A stretch of 64,000 bases of DNA from Leclercia sp. S52 (GCF_039727615.1 NZ_CP152474.1:682001-746000), one strand, 5' to 3'. Shown: positions 19,398-29,783, counted from the stretch's first letter. Made by a program: numbers and translations. The notes: generated by a model from the letters alone, not told the origin.

Positions 19398-20351
19398 ATG
19401 ACGGATAAATTAACCTCCCTTCGTCAGTTCACGACTGTTGTCGCTGACACCGGAGATATCGCGGCAATGAAGTTGTACCAGCCGCAGGATGCCACAACGA
19501 ACCCTTCTCTGATCCTTAACGCTGCACAGATCCCTGAATACCGCAAACTGATCGACGACGCCGTTGCCTGGGCGAAAAGCCAGAGCAGCGATCGCGCACA
19601 GCAGGTTGTGGATGCTACCGACAAACTGGCGGTAAACATCGGTCTGGAGATCCTGAAGCTGGTTCCGGGCCGTATCTCTACCGAAGTGGATGCGCGTCTG
19701 TCCTACGACACCGAAGCGTCCATCGCTAAAGCCAAACGCCTGATCAAACTGTACAACGATGCTGGCATCAGCAACGACCGTATCCTGATCAAACTGGCTT
19801 CCACCTGGCAGGGCATCCGCGCTGCAGAACAGCTGGAAAAAGAAGGCATCAACTGTAACCTGACCCTGCTGTTCTCCTTCGCTCAGGCGCGTGCCTGTGC
19901 AGAAGCGGGCGTGTTCCTGATCTCTCCATTCGTGGGCCGTATTCTTGACTGGTACAAATCCAATACCGACAAGAAAGAGTACGCGGCGTCTGAAGATCCG
20001 GGCGTGGTTTCCGTTACCGAGATTTACGAGTACTACAAACAGCACGGCTATGAAACCGTGGTGATGGGCGCGAGCTTCCGTAACGTGGGCGAAATCCTGG
20101 AACTGGCTGGCTGTGACCGCCTGACCATCGCACCTGCTCTGCTGAAAGAGCTGGCAGAAAGCGAAGGCGCGATTGAGCGTAAGCTGAGCTTCAGCGGCGA
20201 AGTGAAAGCCCGTCCTGAGCGCATCACTGAGTCCGAGTTCCTGTGGCAGCACAACCAGGATCCAATGGCCGTAGACAAACTGGCGGACGGTATCCGTAAG
20301 TTTGCTATCGACCAGGAAAAACTGGAAAAAATGATCGGCGAACTGCTGTAA
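19398..20351 (+). CDS. talB: Transaldolase B
   Basis: TalB moves a dihydroxyacetone unit between sugar phosphates in the non-oxidative pentose phosphate pathway. The 317-residue protein matches E. coli in full. The Schiff-base lysine is in [10 protein letters not shown], near residue 132, and the N-terminal [19 protein letters not shown] is typical. Codon use is strongly biased towards frequent codons, as expected for an abundant enzyme. Confidence 0.98.
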   Translation: MTDKLTSLRQFTTVVADTGDIAAMKLYQPQDATTNPSLILNAAQIPEYRKLIDDAVAWAKSQSSDRAQQVVDATDKLAVNIGLEILKLVPGRISTEVDARLSYDTEASIAKAKRLIKLYNDAGISNDRILIKLASTWQGIRAAEQLEKEGINCNLTLLFSFAQARACAEAGVFLISPFVGRILDWYKSNTDKKEYAASEDPGVVSVTEIYEYYKQHGYETVVMGASFRNVGEILELAGCDRLTIAPALLKELAESEGAIERKLSFSGEVKARPERITESEFLWQHNQDPMAVDKLADGIRKFAIDQEKLEKMIGELL

Positions 20352-20360
20352 TCATTCCTG

Positions 20361-20400
20361 CGTGACCGGGCTCCCGGTCACGCTACTTCTCTTGTTCCCT
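20361..20400 (+). terminator. Probable talB terminator
   Basis: CGTGACCGGG and CCCGGTCACG form an inverted repeat just after the talB stop, followed by a T-rich stretch (ctacttctcttgttccct). Confidence 0.7.
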
Positions 20401-20462
20401 GTCTGAATCCCCCCCTCTGCGTGTATCATTCCCTCAATCTGTATTGTTTGAATGGAATAGAT

Positions 20463-21050
20463 ATGAATACCTTACGCATTGGCTTAGTTTCCGTCTCAGA
20501 TCGCGCCTCCAGCGGTGTCTATGAAGATAAAGGCATTCCCGCGCTGGAAGCCTGGCTGGCTTCTGCCCTGACCACCCCTTTTGAAGTGCAAACCCGCTTG
20601 ATCCCGGATGAACAGGCGATCATCGAGCAAACCTTGTGTGAACTGGTTGATGAGATGAGCTGCCATCTGGTGCTGACTACGGGCGGCACAGGGCCGGCGC
20701 GTCGTGACGTGACGCCGGATGCCACCCTCGCCGTTGCCGATCGTGAAATGCCGGGCTTTGGCGAGCAGATGCGTCAGATCAGCCTGCACTTTGTGCCGAC
20801 GGCGATCCTCTCCCGCCAGGTGGGCGTGATCCGCAAACAGGCCCTGATCCTCAACTTACCGGGCCAGCCGAAGTCGATTAAAGAGACCCTGGAAGGGGTG
20901 AAAGAGGCCGACGGTAAGGTGGTAGTGGCGGGTATCTTCGCCAGTGTACCTTATTGTGTACAGCTCCTTGAGGGGCCTTACGTTGAGACCGACCCGCAGG
21001 TGGTAGCAGCTTTTCGCCCGAAAAGCGCGAGACGTGAAACAATCTCCTGA
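20463..21050 (+). CDS. mogA: Molybdopterin adenylyltransferase MogA
   Basis: MogA activates molybdopterin with ATP before MoeA inserts molybdate. From the ATG at 20463 (MNTLRIGLVSVSDRASSGVYEDKG) it has 195 residues, the usual length. The nucleotide-binding motif TTGGTGPARRDVTPDA is at about residues 70-85. An earlier in-frame ATG at 20421 exists, but the family start is at 20463. Confidence 0.96.
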   Translation: MNTLRIGLVSVSDRASSGVYEDKGIPALEAWLASALTTPFEVQTRLIPDEQAIIEQTLCELVDEMSCHLVLTTGGTGPARRDVTPDATLAVADREMPGFGEQMRQISLHFVPTAILSRQVGVIRKQALILNLPGQPKSIKETLEGVKEADGKVVVAGIFASVPYCVQLLEGPYVETDPQVVAAFRPKSARRETIS

Positions 21051-21173
21051 AATTAACAATAATGTGACATAAGCTGTAACGACGGTAGCGTGCTAATTGA
21101 TTTACGGTATAGTAATTTTTTCTTTACGATCGCTGTAAATATTACTCAACAATTCAGCCCATAATGGTTCGCT

Positions 21174-22463
21174 ATGTCACATTACAACCGGCCTCTCAAT
21201 CGTCAGGATTATAAGACTCTCACGCTGGCCGCGCTCGGCGGCGCTCTTGAGTTTTATGACTTCATCATTTTCGTCTTTTTCGCGGCGGTCGTCGGGGCGC
21301 TGTTCTTCCCGGCAGATATCCCCGAATGGCTGCGTCAGGTGCAGACCTTTGGCATTTTTGCCGCCGGGTATCTGGCGCGCCCGCTGGGCGGCATCGTGAT
21401 GGCCCACTTCGGCGATCTGGTGGGACGCAAAAAGATGTTTACCCTCAGCATCCTGCTGATGGCCGTCCCGACCCTCGCTATCGGCCTGCTGCCTACCTAT
21501 GCCTCGATGGGCATTATCGCGCCGGTGTTGCTGCTGCTGATGCGGATCCTGCAGGGGGCGGCGATTGGCGGTGAAGTGCCCGGCGCCTGGGTCTTTGTGG
21601 CGGAGCATGTTCCGGCCCGGCGGATCGGCATTGCCTGCGGTACGCTGACCGCAGGGCTGACGGTGGGCATTCTGCTGGGCTCGGTGGTGGCGACGCTGGT
21701 GAATACCAGCATGACCCAACAGGCGGTGCACGACTGGGGCTGGCGTATTCCGTTCCTGCTGGGCGGTGCCTTTGGTCTGGTGGCGATGTATCTGCGCCGC
21801 TGGCTGCAGGAGACGCCGGTCTTCCTCGAGATGCAGCAGCGCAAGGCGCTGGCGCAGGAGCTGCCGGTCAAAGCGGTGGTGGTGCGGCACAGGAAAGCGG
21901 TGGTGGTGTCGATGCTGCTCACCTGGCTGCTGTCGGCGGGCATTGTGGTGGTGATCCTGATGTCGCCGGTCTGGCTGCAAAAACAGTACGGCTTTGCCCC
22001 GGCGGTAACGCTGCAGGCCAACAGTATCGCGACCATCATGCTGTGCTTCGGCTGTCTGATTGCCGGACTGGCGGTGGATCGTATCGGTTCCAGTCTGACC
22101 TTTATCATCGGTAGCCTGCTGCTGGCTGCATCAAGCTGGGCATTTTATCATCTGGCGGGCAGCCATCCTGAGCAGCTGTTCCTGCTGTACGGCGTGGTCG
22201 GGCTGTGCGTCGGCGTGGTGGGGGCCGTGCCTTACGTCATGGTGCGCGCCTTCCCGCCGGAAGTGCGCTTCACCGGGATCTCCTTCTCGTATAACGTCTC
22301 GTACGCCATCTTCGGCGGGCTGACGCCGATTGCCGTTACCCTGCTGATGGGGGTGTCACCAATGGCTCCCGCGTGGTACGTGCTGGCGCTCTCGCTGATG
22401 GGGCTGGCGTTAGGTATCTGGCTGCGTCAGAAGCCTGTAGAAGCACCGGCCCTCGCCGGATAA
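21174..22463 (+). CDS. MFS transporter of the metabolite:proton symporter (MHS) family
   Basis: A 429-residue inner-membrane protein with 12 predicted helices. The MHS motifs GGALEFYDFIIFVFFAA near residue 20 and YLARPLGGIVMAHFGDLVGRKK between helices 2 and 3 place it with transporters of organic acids and betaines such as ProP and ShiA. The substrate cannot be told from the sequence. The gene lies between mogA and satP, where E. coli K-12 has none, and ends at a strong terminator. It is an accessory gene. Confidence 0.85.
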   Translation: MSHYNRPLNRQDYKTLTLAALGGALEFYDFIIFVFFAAVVGALFFPADIPEWLRQVQTFGIFAAGYLARPLGGIVMAHFGDLVGRKKMFTLSILLMAVPTLAIGLLPTYASMGIIAPVLLLLMRILQGAAIGGEVPGAWVFVAEHVPARRIGIACGTLTAGLTVGILLGSVVATLVNTSMTQQAVHDWGWRIPFLLGGAFGLVAMYLRRWLQETPVFLEMQQRKALAQELPVKAVVVRHRKAVVVSMLLTWLLSAGIVVVILMSPVWLQKQYGFAPAVTLQANSIATIMLCFGCLIAGLAVDRIGSSLTFIIGSLLLAASSWAFYHLAGSHPEQLFLLYGVVGLCVGVVGAVPYVMVRAFPPEVRFTGISFSYNVSYAIFGGLTPIAVTLLMGVSPMAPAWYVLALSLMGLALGIWLRQKPVEAPALAG

Positions 22464-22469
22464 TGACAA

Positions 22470-22494
22470 GGCCGGGCAATGTGCCCGGCCTTTT
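22470..22494 (+). terminator. Terminator between the MFS gene and the iron ABC operon
   Basis: GGCCGGGC-aatgt-GCCCGGCC is followed by TTTT. On the plus strand it ends the MFS transcript; it also lies just past the stop of the convergent substrate-binding gene. Confidence 0.88.
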
Positions 22495-22496
22495 CG

Positions 22497-23633
22497 TTAG
22501 TGCGAAGGGGTAAAGCTCAGGATGATGTTGTCATCCGGAATGTGGGTAAAGTCTTTGATAATGGCGTGGTAGTCCGCCAGCGGATCCATATCCTTAAATA
22601 GCGTCGGGTAGAAAATTTTGCTCAGCGTCTCAATGGCGACGATGTTGTACGGGTTGTTATAGAAGTGGTGATACAGCGCCCCGGTATGGCCTTGCGCGAC
22701 CGCCGGAATGCTGGCAACGCCCTGACGCGTCAGCAGGGCGTTAAAGGCTGCGCTGACATCGCCTGCCGGGACGTTATAGCCAAACGGGATGATCGCCGTA
22801 CCTTTGCCCGGACGTTTTGATCCGGTCATCAGGTAGTAATCCGGGTTCAGGGAGATAATCTTCTCCACCGCGATATTCCCGGTTGCCCCCGGCAGCAGCT
22901 GTGAGCCGATGTTGGTCCCGCCTGCGGCTTCGACCAGCCCGCCCCAGCCGTTACGCGCATGGGTAAAGCAGCAGCCGTTATCCAGCCCGCCGACACCGGC
23001 AATGGGTTCGATAAAGACAAGCGGTTTTTTGCTGGCCGTTGCCAGACGCTGGTGGATCGTATCCAGACGCTGCTGATAGAAATCAATATAGGCCTGCGCA
23101 CGGTCGGTCTGGCCCATCACCTTACCCAGCAGGGCGATGCTTGGCAGGGTGTTCTCCACCGGATGCAGCTCATAGTCAACGAACACCACCGGAATGTGCA
23201 GGGCTTCCAGCTTAGCCAGCACGCCGGTTTGAACAAGCGACGGTTTAGCGCGAAGCTGAGCAATCATCAGGTCGGGCTGGCGGGAGATCACCGTTTCGAG
23301 ATCGACATTGCCCTGGTCAGAAAACTTCATGTCGAGGATCTTTTCCGCTTCCGGCCATTTACGCTTCAGGACGTTCCAGGTTTCGGTGTCCTGCTTTTTC
23401 GGCAGGTTGTTCCACGCCACCACTTTGGCAAAAGGATTATCGCGCTCCAGCAGGGCCAGGGCGAAGATGTCGCGCCCGTCCTGCAGAATGATGCGTTGCG
23501 GTTCATGTTCAACGGTAACCGTGCGGTTATCCAGATCGTTAACCGTCACCGGCCAGCTCTGCGCCTGGGCGAGTAAAGGTGAAAGTAACAGTGCCAGGCC
23601 GCCTGCGGCGGCAATGAGTTTTTTCAGCGTCAT
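22497..23633 (-). CDS. Iron/siderophore-type ABC transporter substrate-binding protein
   Basis: A 378-residue periplasmic binding protein of the BtuF/FepB family. It has a signal peptide ending AQA before QSWPVTVNDL, the opening motif NDLDNRTVTVEHEPQRII, and the later VDYELHPVENTLPSIALLGKVMG part typical of PF01497. It is the last gene of a permease-ATPase-binding protein operon. The ligand is probably a ferric chelate, judged from family and the Fur-like box upstream; vitamin B12 or haem cannot be excluded. Confidence 0.87.
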   Translation of the reverse strand: MTLKKLIAAAGGLALLLSPLLAQAQSWPVTVNDLDNRTVTVEHEPQRIILQDGRDIFALALLERDNPFAKVVAWNNLPKKQDTETWNVLKRKWPEAEKILDMKFSDQGNVDLETVISRQPDLMIAQLRAKPSLVQTGVLAKLEALHIPVVFVDYELHPVENTLPSIALLGKVMGQTDRAQAYIDFYQQRLDTIHQRLATASKKPLVFIEPIAGVGGLDNGCCFTHARNGWGGLVEAAGGTNIGSQLLPGATGNIAVEKIISLNPDYYLMTGSKRPGKGTAIIPFGYNVPAGDVSAAFNALLTRQGVASIPAVAQGHTGALYHHFYNNPYNIVAIETLSKIFYPTLFKDMDPLADYHAIIKDFTHIPDDNIILSFTPSH

Positions 23634-23651
23634 GTTTTCCCCGTCTTCTTC

Positions 23652-24428
23652 TTATGGCGTTAACCCGTCGACCACCACGTGCGGCAGTCCACGGGAACAG
23701 TATTCAACCCGGCCATCCACGCCGTACACCGTCGCCAGATTGGCAGGGGTGACAACCTCACCCGGCAGGCCGCTGGCAATCAGTTCGCCGCCTTTCAGCA
23801 TCAGAGCAAAATTCGCATGGCGCAGGGCAATGTTAATGTCGTGGATCACCACGACGGTGACGATATTGCGCAGCCGCGTTTCGCGAGCAACGATATCCAT
23901 TACATGGAACTGGTAGTTGAGGTCGAGGGCGCTTAAGGGTTCATCCAGCAACAGCAGATCCGGTTCGCGGATGAGTGACTGGGCAAGGCCAATCAGCTGT
24001 TTTTGCCCGCCGGAGAGCTGATCGAGAAAGCTCATCGCCAGATGGGCGACGCCCAGTTTCTCCAGGATGGAATACGCTTCCTGCTCGACATTAAAACCTG
24101 AAGGGCTGCCGCTGGCCCGGCGGGCGACGATGACCGACTCCAGCGCATGCAGATGCACCCCCTGCGGCAGGGATTGCGGCAGATAAACCACTTTTTGCGC
24201 CCGCTTTGCCGCAGGCTGGGTCATCAGATCTTCGCCGTTGAGCTGCAACTCTCCCTGAGCGGGGTTAAGGTCAGCCAGGGCGCGCAGCAGAGTGGATTTG
24301 CCCGAACCGTTCGGCCCCAGCAGGGCAGTGATCTGTCCGCGGGGGAGCAGGGGAGTGCTCAGCCCACTGATAATCTTTTTCTTGCGATAGCCGGTGTGCA
24401 GATCGCAGACGCGCAGGCCGTCGGTCAT
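23652..24428 (-). CDS. Iron-type ABC transporter ATP-binding protein
   Basis: A FepC/FhuC-family ATPase of 258 residues that starts at ATG 24428 (MTDGLRVCDLHTGYRKK). Walker A is GPNGSGKST, the signature is LSGGQKQLI, and Walker B is LLLLDEPLSALD, followed by the H-loop in VVIHDINIALRH. In the sequence as given it is joined in frame to the permease upstream; removing one base from the C run at 24434-24439 separates them with an ATGA overlap. The pair with the permease and binding protein gives a complete importer. Confidence 0.86.
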   Translation of the reverse strand: MTDGLRVCDLHTGYRKKKIISGLSTPLLPRGQITALLGPNGSGKSTLLRALADLNPAQGELQLNGEDLMTQPAAKRAQKVVYLPQSLPQGVHLHALESVIVARRASGSPSGFNVEQEAYSILEKLGVAHLAMSFLDQLSGGQKQLIGLAQSLIREPDLLLLDEPLSALDLNYQFHVMDIVARETRLRNIVTVVVIHDINIALRHANFALMLKGGELIASGLPGEVVTPANLATVYGVDGRVEYCSRGLPHVVVDGLTP

Positions 24429-25499
24429 ACGTTCCCCCCGGTTGCGAATAATAATGCTAAGAAAGAACGGCACGCCCACCAGTGAGGTGACAATGCCCAC
24501 GGGAATAATGACGCCGGGAACGATGTTCTTGGAAAATACCGAGGCCAGCGAGAGCACCAGCGCGCCAATCAGCATGCTACCGGGGAGATAAAACCGGTGA
24601 TCTTCGCCAAACATCATGCGCGAGATATGCGGCGCCACCAGGCCGATAAAGCCGACCGGGCCGACAAAGGCGACCGTCAGGGCCGAGATGATACTGATGC
24701 GTAACAGCGTCGCCAGGCGCAGCTTTTTCACGTTGATGCCAAAGCTGACGGCACGATCTTCACCCAGCCGCAGCGCCGTCAGTTTCCAGGCGTTCTTCAA
24801 CGACAGCGGCACGATAATCAGCAGCGCTACGGCCAGGATCGCCAGCTTATCCCACGAGGCTCTCGCCAGGCTGCCCATGGTCCAGAAGACCAGCCCCTGC
24901 AGGGTATCTTCGCTGGCAACGAACTGCAGGATGGAAATCAGCGCGTTAAAGGTAAAGACCAGGGCGATACCAAACAGCACCACGCCGGAGGTCGCCACGC
25001 GAGTCCAGCGGCTGATGCCGTCCAGAATAAAGCAGGCCAGCAGGGCAAAGACAAAGGCATTTGCCGGAATGATCCACTTATCGGCAATGCCGGGAATGCC
25101 TAAGCCGAGCACAATCGCCAGCGCGGCACCAAAGGAGGCGGCAGAAGACACGCCCAGCGTAAACGGGCTGGCGAGCGGGTTGTTGAGGATTGTCTGCATC
25201 TCGGCCCCGGCCAGCCCCAGCGCCATACCGACGGCGACGGCCATCAGGGCGAACGGTAGCCGCAACTCCCAGACGATGACTCGCGTCCCGGCGTCGGCCG
25301 CGGCGGAGTTGATTAAGGTGTGCCAGAGGGTGGAAATGGAGATGCCTGACGGGCCGAGCGTGAAGTCGAGGATCAGGGAGCAAATAATAAAGAAGAACAG
25401 CACCCCTGCCAGGGCAAAGCGCCGGGCGAGAACCTTACGGTAATGGGACGCGATAATGGATTCGCCAGTTTGTTCGCTGGCGGCAAGGCTGGAATTCAT
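24425..25499 (-). CDS. Iron-type ABC transporter permease (FecCD family), joined to the ATPase by an apparent extra base
   Basis: A FecCD-family inner-membrane permease of about 357 residues with roughly ten helices. Typical motifs are RLPFALMAVAVGMALGLAGAEMQ, NPLASPFTLGVSSAASFGA and FVGPVGFIGLVAPHISR. As written, the frame runs on into the ATPase to give 615 residues. On the coding strand the junction has a run of six G; with five, the permease ends in IIIRNRGNV and its TGA overlaps the ATPase ATG (ATGA), the usual layout of these operons. I judge the fusion to be an artefact. Confidence 0.82.
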
Positions 25500-25601
25500 C
25501 AGTTAACCTTATGCAACACAACAGAATCGTTTCATCCCTTTGCGTTCCATGTCGGGTACTACCTGATATCCATTATCCGGGATGCGCCGGGTCACACTAA
25601 T

Positions 25602-25620
25602 CGCAATGATAATGCTTATC
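25602..25620. promoter_or_regulatory. Fur-like box before the iron ABC operon
   Basis: The 19 bases cgcAATGATAATgcTTATC match the Fur consensus GATAATGATAATCATTATC at about 14 of 19 positions. It lies about 100 bases upstream of the permease start, in the operon's promoter region. Confidence 0.72.
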
Positions 25621-25721
25621 AATTGAATGAGGTGATTATTGTCATCCCGTTTATTAATCGTTTCTGTTGTGGCTGAAAATTGACCGGGTTTAAACGAGAA
25701 GGGGCATTCGCAGGGAGGCGA

Positions 25722-25746
25722 TTCGTGCCCGCAGGGCGGGCACGAA
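25722..25746. other. Strong hairpin after satP
   Basis: TTCGTGCCCGC-agg-GCGGGCACGAA is a perfect 11-bp stem six bases after the satP stop. Neither side has a T run, so it may be an mRNA-end hairpin more than a rho-independent terminator. Confidence 0.6.
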
Positions 25747-25751
25747 GGGGA

Positions 25752-26321
25752 TTAGTGTTTTTCACCAATCGGCAGAACGGTGCGACCGAACTGCTCGTTC
25801 AGCACTTCACCCATCGCCAGGTAGATGGCGCTGGCGCCGCAGACCAGGCCAATCCAGCCCGCCACGTGAATAATGGACTCGCCGTTATCCACCAGGTGGC
25901 CCACACACAGCAGGGCGAATAGCACGGTCAGGCTCAGGAACACGAACTGCAGCGCACGGTTACCCACCAGAGTGCCGAAGAACATGAACAGCGTGAAGAC
26001 GCCCCAAAGGCCCAGATAGACGCCCAGGAACTGTGGGTTCGCCGCTTCGGTCAGACCCATTTTCGGCATCAGCAGAATGGCGACCAGAGTCAGCCAGAAA
26101 GAGCCGTAAGAGGTGAATGCGGTTAAACCGAAGGTATTGCCTTTCTTATATTCCAGCAGGCCCGCGAAGATCTGTGCGATACCGCCGTAAAAAATGCCCA
26201 TCGCCAGGATAATGCCGTCCATCGGGAACATCCCGATATTGTGCAGGTTCAGCAGAATGGTGGTCATGCCAAAACCCATCAGGCCCAGCGGAGCCGGATT
26301 AGCCAACTTAGTGTTGCCCAT
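25752..26321 (-). CDS. satP: Acetate/succinate:proton symporter SatP (YaaH)
   Basis: SatP is a GPR1/FUN34/YaaH-family inner-membrane symporter for acetate and succinate. The 189-residue protein has six helices and the family motif NPAPLGLMGFGMTT near the N-terminus, plus the YKKGNTFGLTAFTSYGSFW stretch. It is one residue longer than E. coli SatP. In E. coli yaaW, mbiA and yaaI follow before dnaK; here satP is directly next to dnaK, divergently transcribed. Confidence 0.96.
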   Translation of the reverse strand: MGNTKLANPAPLGLMGFGMTTILLNLHNIGMFPMDGIILAMGIFYGGIAQIFAGLLEYKKGNTFGLTAFTSYGSFWLTLVAILLMPKMGLTEAANPQFLGVYLGLWGVFTLFMFFGTLVGNRALQFVFLSLTVLFALLCVGHLVDNGESIIHVAGWIGLVCGASAIYLAMGEVLNEQFGRTVLPIGEKH

Positions 26322-26468
26322 AAGTCCTCAAAAAAATCATCATTAATATGGTGAAATGGTGAATCCCACGCCAATTCTCCCTGGCGGGGCGCGGCATCAT
26401 AATGGGCGCCATCAACGCCGTCTATGATCTAATCAGGGTGAAATTAAAAATTTTTTTATCCTTCCCCC

Positions 26469-26494
26469 CTTGATGGATGCCGTTGCGACCCCAT
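26469..26494 (+). promoter_or_regulatory. Sigma-32 heat-shock promoter P1 of dnaK
   Basis: CTTGAT at 26469-26474 and CCCCAT at 26489-26494, 14 bases apart, match the sigma-32 consensus (CTTGAA and CCCCATNT). The surrounding GTAGTCAACCGCAGTGTG aligns with the E. coli dnaK P1 region. Confidence 0.88.
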
Positions 26495-26543
26495 CTTGTA
26501 GTCAACCGCAGTGTGTGGACCTGAAAAAATTCAAATCTGGACA

Positions 26544-26570
26544 GTTGAAAAAGTACCTTCTGCCCTTATT
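26544..26570 (+). promoter_or_regulatory. Second sigma-32-like promoter (P2) of dnaK
   Basis: GTTGAAA at 26544-26550 and GCCCTTAT at 26562-26569 lie where E. coli has dnaK P2. The -10 match to CCCCATNT is partial, so this is less certain than P1. Confidence 0.6.
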
Positions 26571-26618
26571 ACAGGTACACAACCACATGTTGACTGAATT
26601 TTTAGTGGAGACGTTTAG

Positions 26619-28538
26619 ATGGGTAAAATTATTGGTATCGACCTGGGTACTACCAACTCTTGTGTAGCGATTATGGATGGCACTACTGCACGTGTGCTGG
26701 AGAACGCCGAGGGCGATCGCACCACGCCTTCTATCATTGCTTATACCCAGGATGGTGAAACTCTGGTTGGTCAGCCGGCTAAACGTCAGGCAGTGACAAA
26801 CCCGCAGAACACCCTGTTTGCGATCAAACGCCTGATTGGCCGTCGCTTCCAGGACGAAGAAGTGCAGCGTGATGAAGCCATCATGCCGTACAAAATCATC
26901 GGCGCTGAGAACGGCGACGCATGGATTGACGTTAAAGGTCAGAAAATGGCACCGCCGCAGATCTCTGCTGAAGTGCTGAAGAAAATGAAGAAAACGGCTG
27001 AAGATTACCTGGGTGAAGCGGTAACTGAAGCGGTTATCACCGTACCTGCATACTTCAACGATGCTCAGCGTCAGGCAACCAAAGACGCCGGCCGTATCGC
27101 GGGTCTGGAAGTCAAACGTATCATCAACGAACCAACCGCAGCGGCACTGGCCTACGGTCTGGATAAAGAAGTCGGCAACCGTACTATCGCGGTATACGAC
27201 CTCGGTGGCGGTACTTTCGATATCTCCATTATCGAAATCGACGAAGTTGACGGCGAAAAAACCTTCGAAGTTCTGGCGACCAACGGTGATACCCACCTGG
27301 GTGGTGAAGACTTCGACAGCCGTATGATCAACTACCTCGTTGACGAATTTAAGAAAGATCAGGGCATTGACCTGCGTAACGACCCGCTGGCCATGCAGCG
27401 CCTGAAAGAAGCCGCAGAAAAAGCGAAAATTGAGCTCTCTTCTGCGCAGCAGACCGACGTGAACCTGCCGTACATCACTGCAGACGCGACCGGTCCAAAA
27501 CACATGAACATCAAAGTGACTCGCGCGAAACTGGAAAGCCTGGTTGAAGACCTGGTTAACCGTTCTATCGAGCCGCTGAAAGTTGCTCTGCAGGATGCAG
27601 GTCTGTCCGTATCCGAAATCCAGGACGTTATCCTGGTGGGTGGTCAGACGCGTATGCCAATGGTTCAGAAGAAAGTGGCTGAATTCTTTGGTAAAGAGCC
27701 ACGTAAAGACGTTAACCCGGACGAAGCCGTTGCTATCGGTGCTGCAGTTCAGGGTGGCGTACTGACCGGTGAAGTTAAAGACGTACTGCTGCTGGACGTT
27801 ACCCCGCTGTCTCTGGGTATCGAAACCATGGGCGGTGTGATGACGGCGCTGATCGCCAAAAACACCACCATCCCTACCAAGCACAGCCAGGTGTTCTCTA
27901 CCGCTGAAGACAACCAGTCTGCGGTAACCATCCATGTGCTGCAGGGTGAGCGTAAACGTGCCGCAGACAACAAAGATCTGGGTCAGTTTAACCTCGATGG
28001 TATCAGCCCGGCGCCGCGCGGTATGCCACAGATCGAAGTCACCTTCGACATCGATGCTGACGGTATCCTGCACGTTTCCGCGAAGGACAAAAACAGCGGT
28101 AAAGAGCAGAAGATCACCATCAAAGCCTCTTCCGGTCTGAACGAAGAAGAGATCCAGAAAATGGTTCGCGAAGCGGAAGCTAACGCCGAGTCTGACCGTA
28201 AGTTCGAAGAGCTGGTTCAGACCCGTAACCAGGGTGACCATCTGCTGCACAGCACCCGTAAGCAGGTTGAAGAAGCCGGCGACAAACTGCCAGCTGACGA
28301 CAAAACCGCTATCGAGTCTGCGCTGAGCGCGCTGGAAGCATCCCTGAAAGGCGAAGACAAAGCTGATATCGAAGCGAAAATGCAGGCGCTGGCTCAGGTT
28401 TCCGAGAAGCTGATGGAGATCGCGCAGCAGCAACACGCTCAGCAGCAGGCTGGCGCGGGTGCTGACGCTTCTGCAAATAACGCGAAAGATGACGACGTTG
28501 TCGACGCAGAGTTTGAAGAAGTGAAAGACAAAAAATAA
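26619..28538 (+). CDS. dnaK: Hsp70 chaperone DnaK
   Basis: DnaK is the main Hsp70 chaperone; it folds and disaggregates proteins with DnaJ and GrpE and controls sigma-32. The 639 residues comprise the nucleotide-binding domain ([13 protein letters not shown] at the start, [11 protein letters not shown] near 195), the substrate-binding domain after about 390, the lid, and the C-terminal EEVKDKK tail. Codon use is highly biased. dnaJ follows 86 bases later. Confidence 0.99.
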   Translation: MGKIIGIDLGTTNSCVAIMDGTTARVLENAEGDRTTPSIIAYTQDGETLVGQPAKRQAVTNPQNTLFAIKRLIGRRFQDEEVQRDEAIMPYKIIGAENGDAWIDVKGQKMAPPQISAEVLKKMKKTAEDYLGEAVTEAVITVPAYFNDAQRQATKDAGRIAGLEVKRIINEPTAAALAYGLDKEVGNRTIAVYDLGGGTFDISIIEIDEVDGEKTFEVLATNGDTHLGGEDFDSRMINYLVDEFKKDQGIDLRNDPLAMQRLKEAAEKAKIELSSAQQTDVNLPYITADATGPKHMNIKVTRAKLESLVEDLVNRSIEPLKVALQDAGLSVSEIQDVILVGGQTRMPMVQKKVAEFFGKEPRKDVNPDEAVAIGAAVQGGVLTGEVKDVLLLDVTPLSLGIETMGGVMTALIAKNTTIPTKHSQVFSTAEDNQSAVTIHVLQGERKRAADNKDLGQFNLDGISPAPRGMPQIEVTFDIDADGILHVSAKDKNSGKEQKITIKASSGLNEEEIQKMVREAEANAESDRKFEELVQTRNQGDHLLHSTRKQVEEAGDKLPADDKTAIESALSALEASLKGEDKADIEAKMQALAQVSEKLMEIAQQQHAQQQAGAGADASANNAKDDDVVDAEFEEVKDKK

Positions 28539-28624
28539 TCGCCCTTTGAACGGGTAATACACTGGCACGGGCGAAGAGGTTTCCTCTCCGCCCGTGCACG
28601 CATGTTAGGGGCAGATAAAACAAG

Positions 28625-29761
28625 ATGGCTAAGCAAGACTATTACGAGATTTTAGGCGTTTCCAAAACAGCGGAAGAGCGTGAAATCAAAAAGGCGTATA
28701 AGCGCCTGGCCATGAAATTTCACCCGGACCGCAATCAGGGTGACAAAGAGGCCGAAGCCAAGTTTAAAGAGATCAAAGAAGCCTACGAAATCCTGACCGA
28801 TGCCCAGAAACGTGCGGCATACGATCAGTACGGTCATGCTGCGTTTGAACAGGGCGGCATGGGCGGCGGCGGCGGATTTGGTGGCGGCGGCGCAGATTTC
28901 AGCGATATTTTTGGTGACGTCTTTGGCGACATCTTCGGCGGCGGTCGCGGTCGTCAGCGTGCGGCTCGTGGCGCAGACCTGCGTTACAACATGGAGCTGT
29001 CGCTGGAAGAGGCCGTACGCGGCGTAACGAAAGAGATCCGCATTCCGACCCTGGAAGAGTGCGACATCTGCCACGGCAGCGGTGCGAAAGTCGGTACCAA
29101 GCCACAGACCTGTCCAACCTGTCACGGTTCCGGTCAGGTGCAGATGCGTCAGGGCTTCTTTGCGGTGCAGCAGAGCTGTCCGCACTGTCAGGGCCGCGGT
29201 ACGCTGATCAAGGATCCGTGCAACAAGTGCCACGGTCATGGTCGCGTTGAGAAGACGAAAACCCTGTCCGTTAAAATTCCGGCAGGCGTGGATACCGGCG
29301 ATCGTATTCGTCTGTCTGGCGAAGGCGAAGCGGGTGAACATGGCGCACCGGCAGGCGATCTGTACGTTCAGGTGCAGGTGAAGCAGCACGCGATTTTCGA
29401 ACGTGAAGGCAACAACCTGTACTGCGAAGTGCCGATCAACTTTGCGATGGCGGCGATGGGCGGCGAAATCGAAGTGCCAACTCTCGACGGTCGCGTAAAC
29501 CTGAAAGTGCCTGGGGAGACCCAGACCGGCAAGCTGTTCCGCATGCGCGGTAAAGGCGTGAAATCGGTGCGTGGCGGCGCGCAGGGCGACCTGCTGTGTC
29601 GCGTGGTGGTCGAAACCCCGGTTGGCCTGAATGAAAAACAGAAGCAGCTGCTGAGAGAGCTGCAGGAGAGCTTTGGCGGCCCAACGGGTGAGAACAACAG
29701 CCCGCGCTCCAAAAGCTTCTTTGATGGCGTGAAAAAATTCTTTGACGATTTGACTCGCTAA
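28625..29761 (+). CDS. dnaJ: Hsp40 co-chaperone DnaJ
   Basis: DnaJ delivers substrates to DnaK and stimulates its ATPase. The 378 residues show the J domain with HPD in [11 protein letters not shown], the Gly/Phe-rich region at about 75-105, four CxxCxGxG zinc repeats between about 144 and 205, and the C-terminal beta-sandwich domains. It shares the dnaK operon and ends at a strong terminator. Confidence 0.99.
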   Translation: MAKQDYYEILGVSKTAEEREIKKAYKRLAMKFHPDRNQGDKEAEAKFKEIKEAYEILTDAQKRAAYDQYGHAAFEQGGMGGGGGFGGGGADFSDIFGDVFGDIFGGGRGRQRAARGADLRYNMELSLEEAVRGVTKEIRIPTLEECDICHGSGAKVGTKPQTCPTCHGSGQVQMRQGFFAVQQSCPHCQGRGTLIKDPCNKCHGHGRVEKTKTLSVKIPAGVDTGDRIRLSGEGEAGEHGAPAGDLYVQVQVKQHAIFEREGNNLYCEVPINFAMAAMGGEIEVPTLDGRVNLKVPGETQTGKLFRMRGKGVKSVRGGAQGDLLCRVVVETPVGLNEKQKQLLRELQESFGGPTGENNSPRSKSFFDGVKKFFDDLTR

Positions 29762-29783
29762 TCGGTGAGCTGACGTTATTCTC

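Noticed and set aside
23652..25499. New permease-ATPase fusion protein
   Set aside because: One base less in the six-base run restores the standard ATGA overlap between two genes.
25722..25746. Rho-independent terminator of satP
   Set aside because: The stem is perfect, but no T run follows on either strand, so I list it only as a hairpin.
26502..28568. 688-codon minus-strand frame across dnaK
   Set aside because: Antisense open frames opposite dnaK are a known effect of its codon bias. The translation has low complexity and no domain.
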